Positions 44,456 to 54,344 of a stretch of 64,000 bases of DNA are shown one piece after another (the stretch's first letter is position 1; every line of letters begins with the position of its first letter). Origin of the DNA: Sinorhizobium medicae (GTDB taxonomy: Bacteria; Pseudomonadota; Alphaproteobacteria; Rhizobiales; Rhizobiaceae). The notes under the pieces were generated by a model that was not told the DNA's origin, did not search any database, and worked only from the letters and a program-made list of their open reading frames with translations. Made by a program: the position numbers and the translations under genes. The stretch spans positions 1-64,000 of the forward strand of contig NZ_VITA01000023.1 in the NCBI RefSeq assembly GCF_007827695.1, given 5' to 3'.

Positions 44456-45640
44456 CTAGCCACGCTTGCGGGATGGCATGGCAATGCTCGCCCTGGCAAG
44501 CACCTCCCGCAGGACATGCGCGGCCTTCTCCATTGCCGCCGTATCGTGCGCGGGGTCGACCAGAAAGGCCAGGCTCGTCTCTCCGAGTTCCCGCGCATTC
44601 GGCAATCTCTGCGGCGGTGCCATGCCGGCGTCCGTGAAGGCCTTTTCCAGGTAGATTTCCGAGCAACTGCCACTGAAGCATGCCACGCCGGCACCATTCA
44701 TCTCGGCGATGATCCGGTCGCGGGTCCAGTCGGGCCGCAAGCGTTCCGGTCGGAGGAAGGTATAGAACCGGTACCAGGCATGCTGGGTCCCCCGAGGCGG
44801 CAGGGGCGTGCGCAAGGCTTCGATCTCCTCCGCCGCTCTGGCGAGAATAGCGGCATTGTGCGCCCTTATGCTGCGCCACTCCGCAAGGCGCTGCAATTGA
44901 CGCGATCCCATGACGGCCTGGATCGACGTCATGCGCCAATTGGTTCCGATTGACTCGTGCAGCCAGCGGAAACCGGGCGGGTGCTCTCTGTTGTAAACGG
45001 CGTCATATGACTTGCCGTGATCCTTGCGGCTCCAGGCCTTTTTCCAGAGTTCCTCATCGTTCATCGCCACGAGCCCACCCTCGCCTCCGGTGGTGATGAT
45101 CTTGTCCTGACAAAAGGAAAAGGCCGCGATGTCGCCGAAACTGCCGACCGGACGGCCATCGATTTCGGCCCCGTGCGCCTGAGCGCAATCCTCTATAACC
45201 CAAAGACCCTTCTCGCGGGCAAGTGCCATGATGGCAGGCATGTCGCAGGGCCAGCCGGCCAAATGCACGACGATGACGCCCCTGGTCTTCGGTGTCAGCT
45301 TCGCCCTGATGCTTTCAGCAGTGATGTTCTGACTGTCCGGATCGACATCGGCGAAAATAGCGACGCCGCCCGCCATCGGCACCGTGGAGGCCGAGGCAAT
45401 GAAACTGCGCGGCGTTACGATGACCTCGTCACCGGACGCGAGCCCAAGGGCAAACAGCGCGAGGTCCAGCGCAACCGTTCCGTTGGCGAGCGCCACCGCA
45501 TGTTTGACGCCGAGAAAGCGCTCATAGGCAGCCTCGAAGTTGCGTACGTGCGGGCCCGTCCAGGCATTCACTTCGCCCGATCTAAGGATCGACACGACAT
45601 CCTCGATTTGCTCCTCATCGTAAACCGGCCAGCGTCCCAT
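44456..45640 (-). CDS. DegT/DnrJ/EryC1/StrS aminotransferase
   Basis: A 394-residue PLP-dependent sugar aminotransferase that installs an amino group on a keto nucleotide sugar. The N-terminus has VYDEEQIEDVVSILRSGEVN, the substrate region ANGTVALDLAL, and the catalytic Lys lies in FSFCQDKIITTGGEGG. The C-terminal part with TPLPPRGTQHAWYRF completes the family pattern. The ATG at 45640 follows GGAGGG about 5 nt upstream, better than the TTG at 45652. With the CapD-like dehydratase and a formyltransferase in the same block it suggests an amino-deoxysugar, perhaps N-formylated. Confidence 0.92.
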   Translation of the reverse strand: MGRWPVYDEEQIEDVVSILRSGEVNAWTGPHVRNFEAAYERFLGVKHAVALANGTVALDLALFALGLASGDEVIVTPRSFIASASTVPMAGGVAIFADVDPDSQNITAESIRAKLTPKTRGVIVVHLAGWPCDMPAIMALAREKGLWVIEDCAQAHGAEIDGRPVGSFGDIAAFSFCQDKIITTGGEGGLVAMNDEELWKKAWSRKDHGKSYDAVYNREHPPGFRWLHESIGTNWRMTSIQAVMGSRQLQRLAEWRSIRAHNAAILARAAEEIEALRTPLPPRGTQHAWYRFYTFLRPERLRPDWTRDRIIAEMNGAGVACFSGSCSEIYLEKAFTDAGMAPPQRLPNARELGETSLAFLVDPAHDTAAMEKAAHVLREVLARASIAMPSRKRG

Positions 45641-45707
45641 ATGTCCCTCCAATTCGGATTGGTTCTATCGCAACAAGCTGAGTAATCCCCGTGTGTTGCC
45701 GTATCGG

Positions 45708-46394
45708 CTAAACGACGTGACGGATCAGCACGAAGGCTTCCGCTGCTTTCCGCATCACGGTTGCACCGCGCAACGTCGCCAGCGCTTTGAGCGTTGCGAT
45801 CGAGCGCTCATGCGGCGGCTGGCGGACCTGTGAAGCAAACATTTCCATCGCGTTGAGCTTGGCCTCGAGATGATCGCTGATGTCGACGAAGACGTTCGGC
45901 ACGAAGGGCGGAGACAGATAGGGTGCGTTCCAGTTGGTTTCCGACAGCGTCTCGTAGGCGAGAACGAGCTTCGGAAACTCTGCCTGATGCGGCCGGCAGG
46001 CGACCAGCGCGGAAATGAATGTCAACTGATGGTCCATGTGCATGTCGCCGACGAAGGGCAGCAACACGGTTTGCGGCGACAGCCGGCTGACAAGCTCGAG
46101 CAAGGCGGCATTGACGGTCGCATGCGACGTTTCTGAAAGCTGTGCCGCCGGCAGCCGGAGCCATATGGTCTCCTTCACGCCCAGGACGCCATGCGCTTTC
46201 CTTGCTTCGGCCTGGATCCGGGCCGTTGCCTCCGGGTCGAAGGCCGGGGGCTTTCCCTCCGTCACGACGGCGACGAAGACCTCTTCGCCCTCGGCCGCGA
46301 GCCTTGCGATCGTACCGCCTGCGCCCAGCACCTCGTCATCGGGATGCGGTGCGACGACAAGAGTACGCCCGAAAGAAACCTGTCCGCTACCCAT
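45708..46394 (-). CDS. PIG-L family deacetylase
   Basis: A 228-residue zinc-dependent N-deacetylase of the PIG-L/LmbE family, which removes acetyl groups from N-acetylglucosamine-type sugars. The zinc-binding motif HPDDE is at residues 17-21, and HMDH near 117-120 provides the third ligand. No signal peptide is present, so it acts in the cytoplasm. It lies between the aminotransferase and the initiating sugar transferase genes on the same strand, with gaps of about 50-70 nt, and is probably co-transcribed. Confidence 0.9.
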   Translation of the reverse strand: MGSGQVSFGRTLVVAPHPDDEVLGAGGTIARLAAEGEEVFVAVVTEGKPPAFDPEATARIQAEARKAHGVLGVKETIWLRLPAAQLSETSHATVNAALLELVSRLSPQTVLLPFVGDMHMDHQLTFISALVACRPHQAEFPKLVLAYETLSETNWNAPYLSPPFVPNVFVDISDHLEAKLNAMEMFASQVRQPPHERSIATLKALATLRGATVMRKAAEAFVLIRHVV

Positions 46395-46447
46395 GAAACC
46401 TCCTCATCGAAAATCCTGGCGCCTTCGGCGCATGCCCATCCACCGCA

Positions 46448-47149
46448 TCACGCCTTTGGCGGCTCTGCGCCAAGGCGACGCGAAAGAAATTCCCTGGCCT
46501 CCTGCAGGTGTCCTGCGTGGACGCTTTCGCCTGTTACCAGCGTCTTGACGGTCAGCAGAAGAATTCGCGCATCGAGCCAGAGATTGGCATGAGCAACGTA
46601 CCAGAGGTCGAGAGCGATCTTCTCGTCGTCCGAAAGCCGCGTGTTGCCGTTCACCTGCGCCCAGCCGGTCATGCCCGGAGCGACGCGGCAGCGCATGCGG
46701 CCGAGCTCGCCGAAGCCTGCGACCGTCGCCAAGGGAAGAGGGCGCGGGCCCACCATCGACATATGGCCGCAAAGGACCGCAATAAGTTGCGGCAACTCAT
46801 CGAAGCGCAGCCGCCGCAACAGCGCGGTAGACGCGGTCTGCCGCATATCGTCCGGCAGAAGCGTACCGTCGGGGGCGCGCGCATCCGTCATTGTTCGGAA
46901 CTTGGCAACGGTGAAGACGCGCATTTCCACACCGGCCCGCGCCTGGGAGAAAAACAGCGGCAAGCCGAGCGTTGCCCAAACCACGACCGCGGTTGCCGCC
47001 ATCAGCGGCAGGCACAGGACGAAAACGGTTCCGGCAAGCAGACAATCGAGGAGACGCTTGAGACGATAATATCCCAAGGAGGCAGGCAGGCCCAAGCTGA
47101 CAGCCGCAGGTTCTCTAAAGGTTTTCAACTCAATATTCCCTTGGCGCAC
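46448..47149 (-). CDS. undecaprenyl-phosphate sugar phosphotransferase
   Basis: A 233-residue initiating enzyme that moves a sugar-1-phosphate onto undecaprenyl phosphate at the inner membrane. An N-terminal helix near residues 35-60 is followed by the family motifs VAKFRTM, LRFDELPQL, SMVGPRPLP and PGMTGWAQVNG. The short form, lacking extra membrane helices, is PglC-like. The GTG at 47149 has no clear ribosome-binding site. A TTG at 47128 has AGGG about 9 nt upstream and may be the true start. It provides the priming step for the Wzx/Wzy pathway. Confidence 0.9.
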   Translation of the reverse strand: MRQGNIELKTFREPAAVSLGLPASLGYYRLKRLLDCLLAGTVFVLCLPLMAATAVVVWATLGLPLFFSQARAGVEMRVFTVAKFRTMTDARAPDGTLLPDDMRQTASTALLRRLRFDELPQLIAVLCGHMSMVGPRPLPLATVAGFGELGRMRCRVAPGMTGWAQVNGNTRLSDDEKIALDLWYVAHANLWLDARILLLTVKTLVTGESVHAGHLQEAREFLSRRLGAEPPKA

Positions 47150-47191
47150 GATGGCGTAGAGCGTGTCTTCAAAAAGTTCTGAAATAAGGTC

Positions 47192-48445
47192 TTACATTCC
47201 GGCAATAGCCACCGTCAGCACGTCGCCAGGAACGAGTTCAGTCAAGGGCGACGCCTTTATGCTGGCCGGCGTGCCGCCAACCGGGTTTCGACGGATCTCG
47301 TAGGTATAGGAAATCTGCTTCTTCTTCGACTCGTCTTCGGCCACAGCGGTCATGAGGAGAATTTGTTCTTCGGCGGAGTGCTGTTGGGAAATCAGCTTTT
47401 TGATCGCGATCTCACGCGCCTGGAGTTGGGTCAGGATATCCTTCTCCCGGTCGGCCGCAAGCTTCGCCAGTTGCAGCTTCAATTCACTCATTTCCTGACG
47501 CGACCGTGCAAGGGTGGCGAAAGTCTCGAGAAGCTGCGCCTGTTCGGCCGAGGCATTGTTCTCGGCGCGCGACAGGTCGCTCTCTGTATTCAGGCCGCGC
47601 TTGCGCAAGGTAGCGGTACGGTCCACATCCTCCTTGCTGTTCTGCACCACGTCCTTTTGCTGCAGAACCAGTTGGTTCAGAATATCTATTCCACCCTCGG
47701 CCTGAGCGATACCTTCGGTCAGGATCTGCGCCTGCGACTTGTTGGCCGCAAGGTCGGCTTTCAGGATCTTTTCTTCGAGCTCGACGACACCATCGAGCGG
47801 CACGCTGGTCACATAGTCGCGCGCGACCTCGGGGACGTCGGCGAGGTCGATTTTGTCAGAGGACTTCAATTGCGCCACGAGCCTCGCGGCATAGATGGCT
47901 TCGTGCACGATCTCGGCGCGAGCACCCTCGATGTCCCCGCGCAAACGCGCCCGTGCGATGATCCTGTCTGAGGCGTTTGCCGCAACCACCTGCATGCCTC
48001 CCGCCAGACCGACGGCCTGCTCGACCGTCAACCCGCTGTAGAAGGGAAACGAGCCCGGCGTCTTGACTTCTCCGAGAACGAAGATCGGCCGGAAGGTGGA
48101 TATATCGAGAGAGATCTTCGGATCGACGAGAATTTCGCGCTTGCGGTACTCGCCGCGAAGCCTCTCCAGCGCCTCCGGCACCGTGAGCCCGACGACGCCC
48201 ACGGCGCCAATGAGCGGAAATTGCGCTTCGCCTTCGCCCGAAACGGTCGCGGTGACCGGCAACTCTGTATCATCAAGGAAGTCGAAGGTCAGAACATCTC
48301 CAGTGTTAAGCCGGTAATCACTGGCTCGAGCCGGCATTGCTCCTATCATCGCACAGGCGAGCACCCATAGAACCATCAGCAGCAGGAACGCCCCATTCAT
48401 TAAGCGGGGCAAAATCGTTCCGAAAACGGCCGGTGAAATCCCCAT
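47192..48445 (-). CDS. polysaccharide export protein (Wza-like)
   Basis: A 417-residue periplasmic/outer-membrane-associated protein of the polysaccharide export (Poly_export) family. A hydrophobic signal ends before DYRLNTGDVLTFDFLDDTE, the start of the export domain. An SLBB-type stretch FVLGEVKTPGSFPFYSGLT follows. The remaining 200 residues are helical and probably form a coiled coil, as in ExoF-like proteins. The ATG at 48445 has GGAGG 8 nt upstream. It lies 42 nt before the sugar transferase gene in the same transcript. Confidence 0.9.
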   Translation of the reverse strand: MGISPAVFGTILPRLMNGAFLLLMVLWVLACAMIGAMPARASDYRLNTGDVLTFDFLDDTELPVTATVSGEGEAQFPLIGAVGVVGLTVPEALERLRGEYRKREILVDPKISLDISTFRPIFVLGEVKTPGSFPFYSGLTVEQAVGLAGGMQVVAANASDRIIARARLRGDIEGARAEIVHEAIYAARLVAQLKSSDKIDLADVPEVARDYVTSVPLDGVVELEEKILKADLAANKSQAQILTEGIAQAEGGIDILNQLVLQQKDVVQNSKEDVDRTATLRKRGLNTESDLSRAENNASAEQAQLLETFATLARSRQEMSELKLQLAKLAADREKDILTQLQAREIAIKKLISQQHSAEEQILLMTAVAEDESKKKQISYTYEIRRNPVGGTPASIKASPLTELVPGDVLTVAIAGM

Positions 48446-48844
48446 CTCACAGCCTCCAAAAAGGAATAAAGAAAACGCTACCAAAAAATATTGGGCGACT
48501 ATATTCTTCCACGCGCTATCACGTCAAAGGTTTTTAACTAATCGCGGCCTTCTTGTTGAATTTGATCCTTGAGCCTCCCCGTATTATGGTGAAAATCGCT
48601 TAATATTTCAAACTGTTGTATAAACTTATTGCGTTTTTAGAGGAGCGTTGGCGGGAAAGATCGGCTCACCGTGCACAAGGCGGCCTCGCAAAGTGGTCGG
48701 CATGATTTCGCCAGCTCTTCCTCTGACATATCCATTTAGCCAACGAGAAGTCCTTGTGGACGACCGCCGGGAGCGGTTTGCGACAGTGGGCTTGGCACAT
48801 GACCTTTGCTTATTACATTGTCTTTTAAATCACAGGCGGTTCCA
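48446..48844. promoter_or_regulatory. divergent intergenic region, export protein / flippase
   Basis: This 399-nt region separates two divergent polysaccharide genes. From about 48450 to 48640 it is AT-rich. The rest is GC-rich with open frames on both strands, none recognisable. I see no clear operator. A TTG at 48806 would extend the flippase by 13 residues. Confidence 0.4.
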
Positions 48845-50203
48845 GTGGCGTTCCGAAAAAAGCTTTTCAAGAAAATCGGCGGCTTGCGACAAATTCTCAG
48901 TCGAGAGAGAACGCTGCTCGAGCGCCTGCAGAGCATTGCGCATCTGCTCACCGGAAACATTCTGAGCTCGGTGATCGGCCTCATCGGCTTTGCCCTCACG
49001 GCGAGGGCCCTCGGCCCGGCGGGCTATGGCATTCTCGCGCTGTGTTTCTCCTATACGCGCGCGGTCGAGAGGATCGTAAGCTTCCAGTCCTGGCAACCGC
49101 TGATCAAATACGGCGCGCACTCGCTCTCGGATAACGCCGATGACTTCAAAGAAATGCAGTCCTTGCTCAAATTCGGGCTGCTGCTCGATGTTTCTGCGGC
49201 GCTCGCCGGATGGCTGATCGCCGTCCTGTTCATCCTGTTGGCCTCACCCTGGCTCGGGATCTCGGAGGACGGAGCGAGCCTTGCCATACTCTACTGCACG
49301 GTGCTGCCATTCCAGGTATCCGGCATGCCGACGGCCGTTTTGCGCCTTTACGGGCGCTTCATGGCGATCGCCTACGGCCAGGTCGCCACAAGCGTCCTTA
49401 GGGTGGCTCTTTGCGCCATCGGCGTCGCCACGGGCGCCGGCCTGTTCGAATTCACGCTCATCTGGATGTCGGCGCAGATCATCGGCACCCTCGTTCTCGT
49501 GCTTTTCGCGCTGGCCGAACTGCGCCGGCAAGGTATCCTCTCGGGCCTGCTGAGCGCCCCGCTTCGCGGCATTACCGCCCGGTTTCCGGGGCTTTGGAAG
49601 TTTGCGATCTCGGCGAACCTGTCGCTCACCATCCGTTCGAGCGCCAACGAGCTCGACACGCTGCTCGTCGGCTATCTCGCCGATCCGACTTCCGCCGGAC
49701 TCTATCACATCGCTAAACGCATCGGCCGCATCGCGCAGCAGGCCGGGGTGCAGGTACAGGCCGTCCTTTATCCGGAACTTGCCCGGGCATGGGCCGCCAA
49801 GGCGCTCGGCGCCTTTCATCGGGCAGTCGCACAGATGCAGGCGCTTCTCCTCGCCTGCGGCCTCTTTCTGATCGGCGGCCTCTATCTCCTTATCGGCCCT
49901 CTCCTCTCCTGGGCCGCCGGCCCGGAGTTCGCGGCCGCCGGCCCACTCGTGATCGTGCAGTCGATCGCCGTCACGATGACCCTGTGCGGCGCCGTCATCC
50001 GGTCGGCGCTTCTGGCAATGGGACGTGAGAACGAGATATTGCGCAGCGTCACGATCGCCGCGATCGGTTTTCATGCGACTGCATTCGCTCTCATTCCGAC
50101 CATGGGCGCCATGGGAGCGAATGTCGCTCATATCGTCATGGCTTCGATCTGGTTGTCAACGATGATGCTGAGCTACCGTCGCACCCCGGCGCCAGGGCCT
50201 TGA
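48845..50203 (+). CDS. oligosaccharide flippase (Wzx-like)
   Basis: A 452-residue inner-membrane protein with about 12 hydrophobic segments, of the polysaccharide transporter/MOP superfamily. It flips lipid-linked repeat units from cytoplasm to periplasm. Family features are LLTGNILSSVIGLIGFALTA and ARALGPAGYGILALCF at the N-terminus and a long chain of helices. I prefer GTG 48845 with AGGCGG just upstream; TTG 48806 is an alternative. It is the first gene on the plus strand of the central block. Confidence 0.88.
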   Translation: MAFRKKLFKKIGGLRQILSRERTLLERLQSIAHLLTGNILSSVIGLIGFALTARALGPAGYGILALCFSYTRAVERIVSFQSWQPLIKYGAHSLSDNADDFKEMQSLLKFGLLLDVSAALAGWLIAVLFILLASPWLGISEDGASLAILYCTVLPFQVSGMPTAVLRLYGRFMAIAYGQVATSVLRVALCAIGVATGAGLFEFTLIWMSAQIIGTLVLVLFALAELRRQGILSGLLSAPLRGITARFPGLWKFAISANLSLTIRSSANELDTLLVGYLADPTSAGLYHIAKRIGRIAQQAGVQVQAVLYPELARAWAAKALGAFHRAVAQMQALLLACGLFLIGGLYLLIGPLLSWAAGPEFAAAGPLVIVQSIAVTMTLCGAVIRSALLAMGRENEILRSVTIAAIGFHATAFALIPTMGAMGANVAHIVMASIWLSTMMLSYRRTPAPGP

Positions 50204-50524
50204 TCGCCAAATGCAAAGAAGCATCTTGCCTCCACGACGTTTTTCTGTGAAATTCCCTCGATAGATTTCATTCATTTCAAATTGCCAGATTATCACTTAA
50301 CCTGAGGTCGCTTTTCCGGATTTTTTCGCGCAAATTCTGCTGCTTCGCCAGGAAACATCAACCGATACATTTACTCGTATAGCCGAGACGTAACGGCACA
50401 TCCTTTCGCGCAGCATTTTCGGAAGCAGTGTTTGACCCCAGGATCCACGCCCATTGGAAGGCGGCGGCGCACCTGTTGTTTTCGGTGTAATCGCCTTGCG
50501 TGGCGGTAGACGAAAGGGCCAAAG
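50204..50524. other. gene-free stretch before the second sulfotransferase
   Basis: This 321-nt region lies between two plus-strand genes. The first 150 nt are AT-rich. It must hold the promoter or leader of the sulfotransferase gene. No clear element or coding sequence is visible. Confidence 0.35.
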
Positions 50525-51364
50525 ATGCAAATGCGGGACATCGATTTTTTGATCATCGGCGCGACGAAAAGCGCAACGACGTGGCTTCAGCAATCTCTGC
50601 AGCAGGATCCCGGCATATTCATGCCCGATCCCGAACTGCACTATTTCAGCCGTTACTACGACCGCGGCGACGAATGGTATCTGGAGCACTTCGCAGCGCA
50701 GGAGCACCGACGGCTGCGCGGCGAGAAATCCAATTCCTACATGGACGTGCCGGAGGCGGCACAAAGAATAAAGGAAAAGCTGCCCCAGGCCCACCTGATA
50801 GCGCAGCTTCGCAACCCAGTCGACCGGGCCTATTCCGACTACTGCATGCTTTATCGCCGCGCCGAAGTCGGGCGGGACATCGCCCAGTATCTCGATCCAC
50901 GACAAGGGGCAGGCGGGCGCTTCCTGAATGGCGGCCTCTATTTCCAGCAGCTGCAGGCGTATCTCGACCGCTTCCCTTTGGAGCAGCTTCTGGTGCTCCT
51001 GTACGAGGACCTGAAGGTCGATGCCGGCGCCCAGGTCGCCCGCGTCCGCGGCTTCCTCAAGCTTGAAGCCGATGTCCCGCTAAAGCCGCTTGCAAAGAAG
51101 GTGAAGGACAAATCAGAACCGGTCGTCAATCCGACGCTGCGCCGGCTCCTGCGCCCCTTGAAGCCCGTCGCTGCTCCATTCCGGCAGAATACCGGCTTCA
51201 AGAAACTGCGCTCGCTGATCGCCGGGGAGCTTCAATACGCACCGCTCAGCCGTGACCTGCGCGAGCGGATGACCGATTACTTCGCACTTGAAACGGAAAA
51301 ACTCGGCGCTCTTGTCGGACGCGATCTGACAAGCTGGCTGAGAAACAGAAGCCTCGAGAAATGA
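50525..51364 (+). CDS. sulfotransferase
   Basis: A 279-residue PAPS-dependent sulfotransferase. The 5'-phosphosulfate motif reads IIGATKSATTWL at residues 10-21, and the 3'-phosphate-binding stretch is AQLRNPVDRAYSDY near 93-106. Its motifs resemble the heparan-sulfate N-sulfotransferase-like group more than the first sulfotransferase, so the two act on different sites. GGG about 9 nt before the ATG may be the ribosome-binding site. It is followed 54 nt later by a glycosyltransferase gene. Confidence 0.88.
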   Translation: MQMRDIDFLIIGATKSATTWLQQSLQQDPGIFMPDPELHYFSRYYDRGDEWYLEHFAAQEHRRLRGEKSNSYMDVPEAAQRIKEKLPQAHLIAQLRNPVDRAYSDYCMLYRRAEVGRDIAQYLDPRQGAGGRFLNGGLYFQQLQAYLDRFPLEQLLVLLYEDLKVDAGAQVARVRGFLKLEADVPLKPLAKKVKDKSEPVVNPTLRRLLRPLKPVAAPFRQNTGFKKLRSLIAGELQYAPLSRDLRERMTDYFALETEKLGALVGRDLTSWLRNRSLEK

Positions 51365-51418
51365 CGTCCGGCGCGGCCGCGGCTGTCGAGCGCTCAGCAG
51401 TTTTTTGGGAACCACGGT

Positions 51419-52660
51419 ATGGTATCGTCTGCAGCAGTTGATCTTCGCCAATCAGAAGCGCCCGGCGTAAGCGTTGGCGGCCATCAGGCGGTCGTGTGCT
51501 TTCCCTTCATCGGGGACCTCGTTGGCGGAAGCCACATGTCCTCGCTTGGTCTGATACGAAATCTCCCCCGGGATCGCTTTGTGCCATTGGTCGTGCTGCA
51601 CCATACCGATGGACCGGTCGCGGAATTGTTCCGCCGGGAAGGCATCGGCTTCGTCGAGGCTCCCGTTCTGAACCGCCTCCAGCGGGCGGCTCCGCGCAAC
51701 GGCGCCGCAGTGGTCAATGTCGTGCGCACGGTTCCGGGGCTGGTAAAGTTTCTGCGTGCAAGAAATGCCTCGATCGTACACACGAATGATGGCCGCACGC
51801 ATCTTATCTGGGGTCTTGCTGCGCGAATTGCCGGGTCGAAGCACCTTTGGCACCATCGGGGCGACGCAACGTCGTTCGGTCTGCGCCATGTCGCCCCCTG
51901 GCTGCCCAACCGGCTGGTTGCCGTGTCGAAATTCGCCTCGCCCCGGCCGGGATTTTTCTCGGCCGCGGGCAAATGCAGCGTCGTTCACAGCCCCTTTGAT
52001 GTCATGAAAATGGACGGGTTCGATCGAGTGGAAGCTCGCAACAACGTGCTGGCCGCGATCGGATGTTCGCCCGATACCAAGCTCCTCGGCTATGTCGGAA
52101 CGCTGGTTGCGCGCAAACGGCCGATCCTCTTCGTTGAAGCGATAGCCGCCTTGAAGCGGCTATCGCCTGAGACCAAAGTTGCTGGCCTGTTTTTCGGCGA
52201 TGCGCTCAATGGGCTGGACGAAGCGGCGAGATCCCGCGCCGAGGCACTCGGGGTAGGCGATTGCATTCACTTCATGGGCTTCCGTTATCCGGGCGAAGCC
52301 TGGATCGCCGGACTGGATGCCCTGCTGGTAACGGCTGTGAATGAACCTCTCGGAAGAACACTCGTCGAAGCGATGTTGCTCCGCACACCGGTTATCGCGG
52401 CCGACTCCGGTGGGAATCCGGAGGTGGTCGAAGATGGCAGAACCGGAATGCTCGTTCCCGCAGACGACCCGGATGAATTCGCCAAGGCTTGCCTGGCACT
52501 GTTCAACAATTCCGAACTTCGCGACCACCTCGTGGAAACGGCGCGTAGCGAGGTCCGCTCCCGTTTCAGTTTCGAGCGCCACGTGCACGCAATTACATCG
52601 GTCTACGAAAAGCTGATCGGTGGAACCGGAATGCGGCGCTCTGCAAGTGCAGGCCCGTGA
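51419..52660 (+). CDS. glycosyltransferase, GT4 family
   Basis: A 413-residue GT-B glycosyltransferase. The acceptor half has VVCFPFIGDLVGGSHMSSLG, and the donor half contains LLGYVGTLVARKRPILFVEA and the EX7E region NEPLGRTLVEAMLLRTPVIA. Start ATG 51419 follows GGGA. Its stop overlaps the next gene's GTG as GTGA, so the two are translationally coupled and the enzyme probably builds the repeat unit that the next protein polymerises. Confidence 0.88.
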   Translation: MVSSAAVDLRQSEAPGVSVGGHQAVVCFPFIGDLVGGSHMSSLGLIRNLPRDRFVPLVVLHHTDGPVAELFRREGIGFVEAPVLNRLQRAAPRNGAAVVNVVRTVPGLVKFLRARNASIVHTNDGRTHLIWGLAARIAGSKHLWHHRGDATSFGLRHVAPWLPNRLVAVSKFASPRPGFFSAAGKCSVVHSPFDVMKMDGFDRVEARNNVLAAIGCSPDTKLLGYVGTLVARKRPILFVEAIAALKRLSPETKVAGLFFGDALNGLDEAARSRAEALGVGDCIHFMGFRYPGEAWIAGLDALLVTAVNEPLGRTLVEAMLLRTPVIAADSGGNPEVVEDGRTGMLVPADDPDEFAKACLALFNNSELRDHLVETARSEVRSRFSFERHVHAITSVYEKLIGGTGMRRSASAGP

Positions 52661-53976
52661 CCGGGGCAATTGATAATCGGCGTGAGGCGATCGTGTCAGA
52701 GACCGGAATGAGAACGGCACACCAGCTACATTTTGGTGGCCAACCCAGCAGAACGAACCTTCACCTGGCGGCGATCGAACGTGCCGTCGTTTATACCGCT
52801 GTTTTTCTGGCCCCTTACGCAACTCTGCGATTTTCCGAGCTCTTCTTCACGTTCAGCGATTTCTTCTTTTGCCTGAGCCTTTTCCTTCTCTTGATCACCG
52901 GCCGCATCAGGAGCAGGCCTCTCGAAGGTGCAACGTCCGTCTGGCTCGTTGCATTCATCCTGCTCTTCCTCGGCATCATGCTCGGCAGCCTCTTTAACGG
53001 CAGCCCTCAGCGCGGGCTGATCGTCATGGGGCAATATCTCTTCGCATACATGATTTTGATGGTCATTCTCATCCGTGACGATCAGAGAGAAGCCTATCGG
53101 CTCGCGGGCATATTCCTGGTCAGCGTCATTCTCATCGATATTCACGGTATCATCACGTTTTATACGGTCGGATATGTGCCTGGAGAAGGAAAGGGCATTG
53201 TCACCGGCGGGAAGCGGCTCGCCACAGTGCTGCGCAACCCGAACCTCGCAGCGGCGATGAATGCCCTGACACTCCCGATCCTGCTGTTCTTCTGGTCGAC
53301 GGGACGCGCAAAATCCTATCTTGCCATGCCCGCCCTGGCGATAATCATCGTCACGGTCGTCCTGACCAGTTCCAACAGCGGGCTATTTTCGACGGCGCTT
53401 TGCCTCTCAGTCTTCATTGCCCTCGTCTCGACGCCTCGGCTGCTGTTACGCCTGGCGCTCGGCTTGAGCATCGTCGTTGGCGGCGCCGCACTGTTCGGCA
53501 GCAAGGAGATGCTGCCCAAGACCTTTCAGACGCGCGTTCTGGGCGCGCTCTCCTCCGGTGACATCTCCGAAGCGGGAACCTTCCTTTCGAGAGCAGCACT
53601 GATGGAGGAAGCGCTCCATATAATTTCAGAAGAGCAGATCAAGATCATTGGGCTTGGCGCTGATCAGTTCCGTGAAAGAAGTGTTCAAAGCGCTCCGGTT
53701 CACAACCTCTACCTTCTTCTCTGGGTTGAGGGCGGATTGCTCGCCCTTATCGGTTGGCTGCTGTTTTCCGGTGTCGGCGTGCTGCTGAGCCTCGCGATCC
53801 TAAGGGTCCGCGGAGACAAACGTGCCTTAGCGGCGGTGATTACAACAATCCTGGTCTTCCTCGTGATCGCTCTCTTCAATCCGCATATGTATGCGAGATA
53901 CTGGACCATGCCGGTTCTTTTGTGTTTTGGACTGGGGCTTACACAATTGCGGGGCACCGCACCTGGGCGTGGTTGA
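52657..53976 (+). CDS. O-antigen ligase/polymerase-type membrane protein (Wzy-like)
   Basis: A 439-residue inner-membrane protein with about ten to twelve helices and the large periplasmic loop typical of the Wzy/WaaL superfamily, including GLGADQFRERSVQSAPVHNL (the conserved His lies in PVHN). It would link repeat units in the periplasm. The GTG at 52657 overlaps the preceding stop; Met18 (52708) is an alternative start. With a flippase and a chain-length protein nearby it completes a Wzx/Wzy set. Confidence 0.88.
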   Translation: MTGAIDNRREAIVSETGMRTAHQLHFGGQPSRTNLHLAAIERAVVYTAVFLAPYATLRFSELFFTFSDFFFCLSLFLLLITGRIRSRPLEGATSVWLVAFILLFLGIMLGSLFNGSPQRGLIVMGQYLFAYMILMVILIRDDQREAYRLAGIFLVSVILIDIHGIITFYTVGYVPGEGKGIVTGGKRLATVLRNPNLAAAMNALTLPILLFFWSTGRAKSYLAMPALAIIIVTVVLTSSNSGLFSTALCLSVFIALVSTPRLLLRLALGLSIVVGGAALFGSKEMLPKTFQTRVLGALSSGDISEAGTFLSRAALMEEALHIISEEQIKIIGLGADQFRERSVQSAPVHNLYLLLWVEGGLLALIGWLLFSGVGVLLSLAILRVRGDKRALAAVITTILVFLVIALFNPHMYARYWTMPVLLCFGLGLTQLRGTAPGRG

Positions 53977-54344
53977 ACCTCCAACTGGCGTATCGTCGTG
54001 AAACACGGCGGCAACACGGGCGTGCGCAATCTCCGGCGCGACCGGCCGCACTAGAAATCCCGCCGAAAAAGGTGGCGTTTTCAGCACTTGAGAACATCCA
54101 CGGCGCGATTTTAGCTGGCCGCGCTGGGAAATCCGGAGTATTGTAGATTTAACAACGTCCTTTGTTTTAATCGGGCGTCTCGAGCAACCATCTGTGCCAC
54201 TGCTTGCCCATGGCCCGATAGAGTTCACATATTTCTGCGGCCGCAGTATTTTATCGCGGCACCAAGCTAAATTTATTGCGCCTTACTACACATTTTACTA
54301 ATGTAACAGAATACAGAAAATTTTTTGATATTTTGCAGGTTTCC
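53977..54344. promoter_or_regulatory. gene-free stretch before the Wzz-like gene
   Basis: This 368-nt region is GC-rich at first and becomes AT-rich over about 54240-54340, just before the gene. It must hold the promoter of the Wzz-like gene. No coding sequence or clear operator is visible. AGG lies 7 nt before the ATG at 54345. Confidence 0.4.
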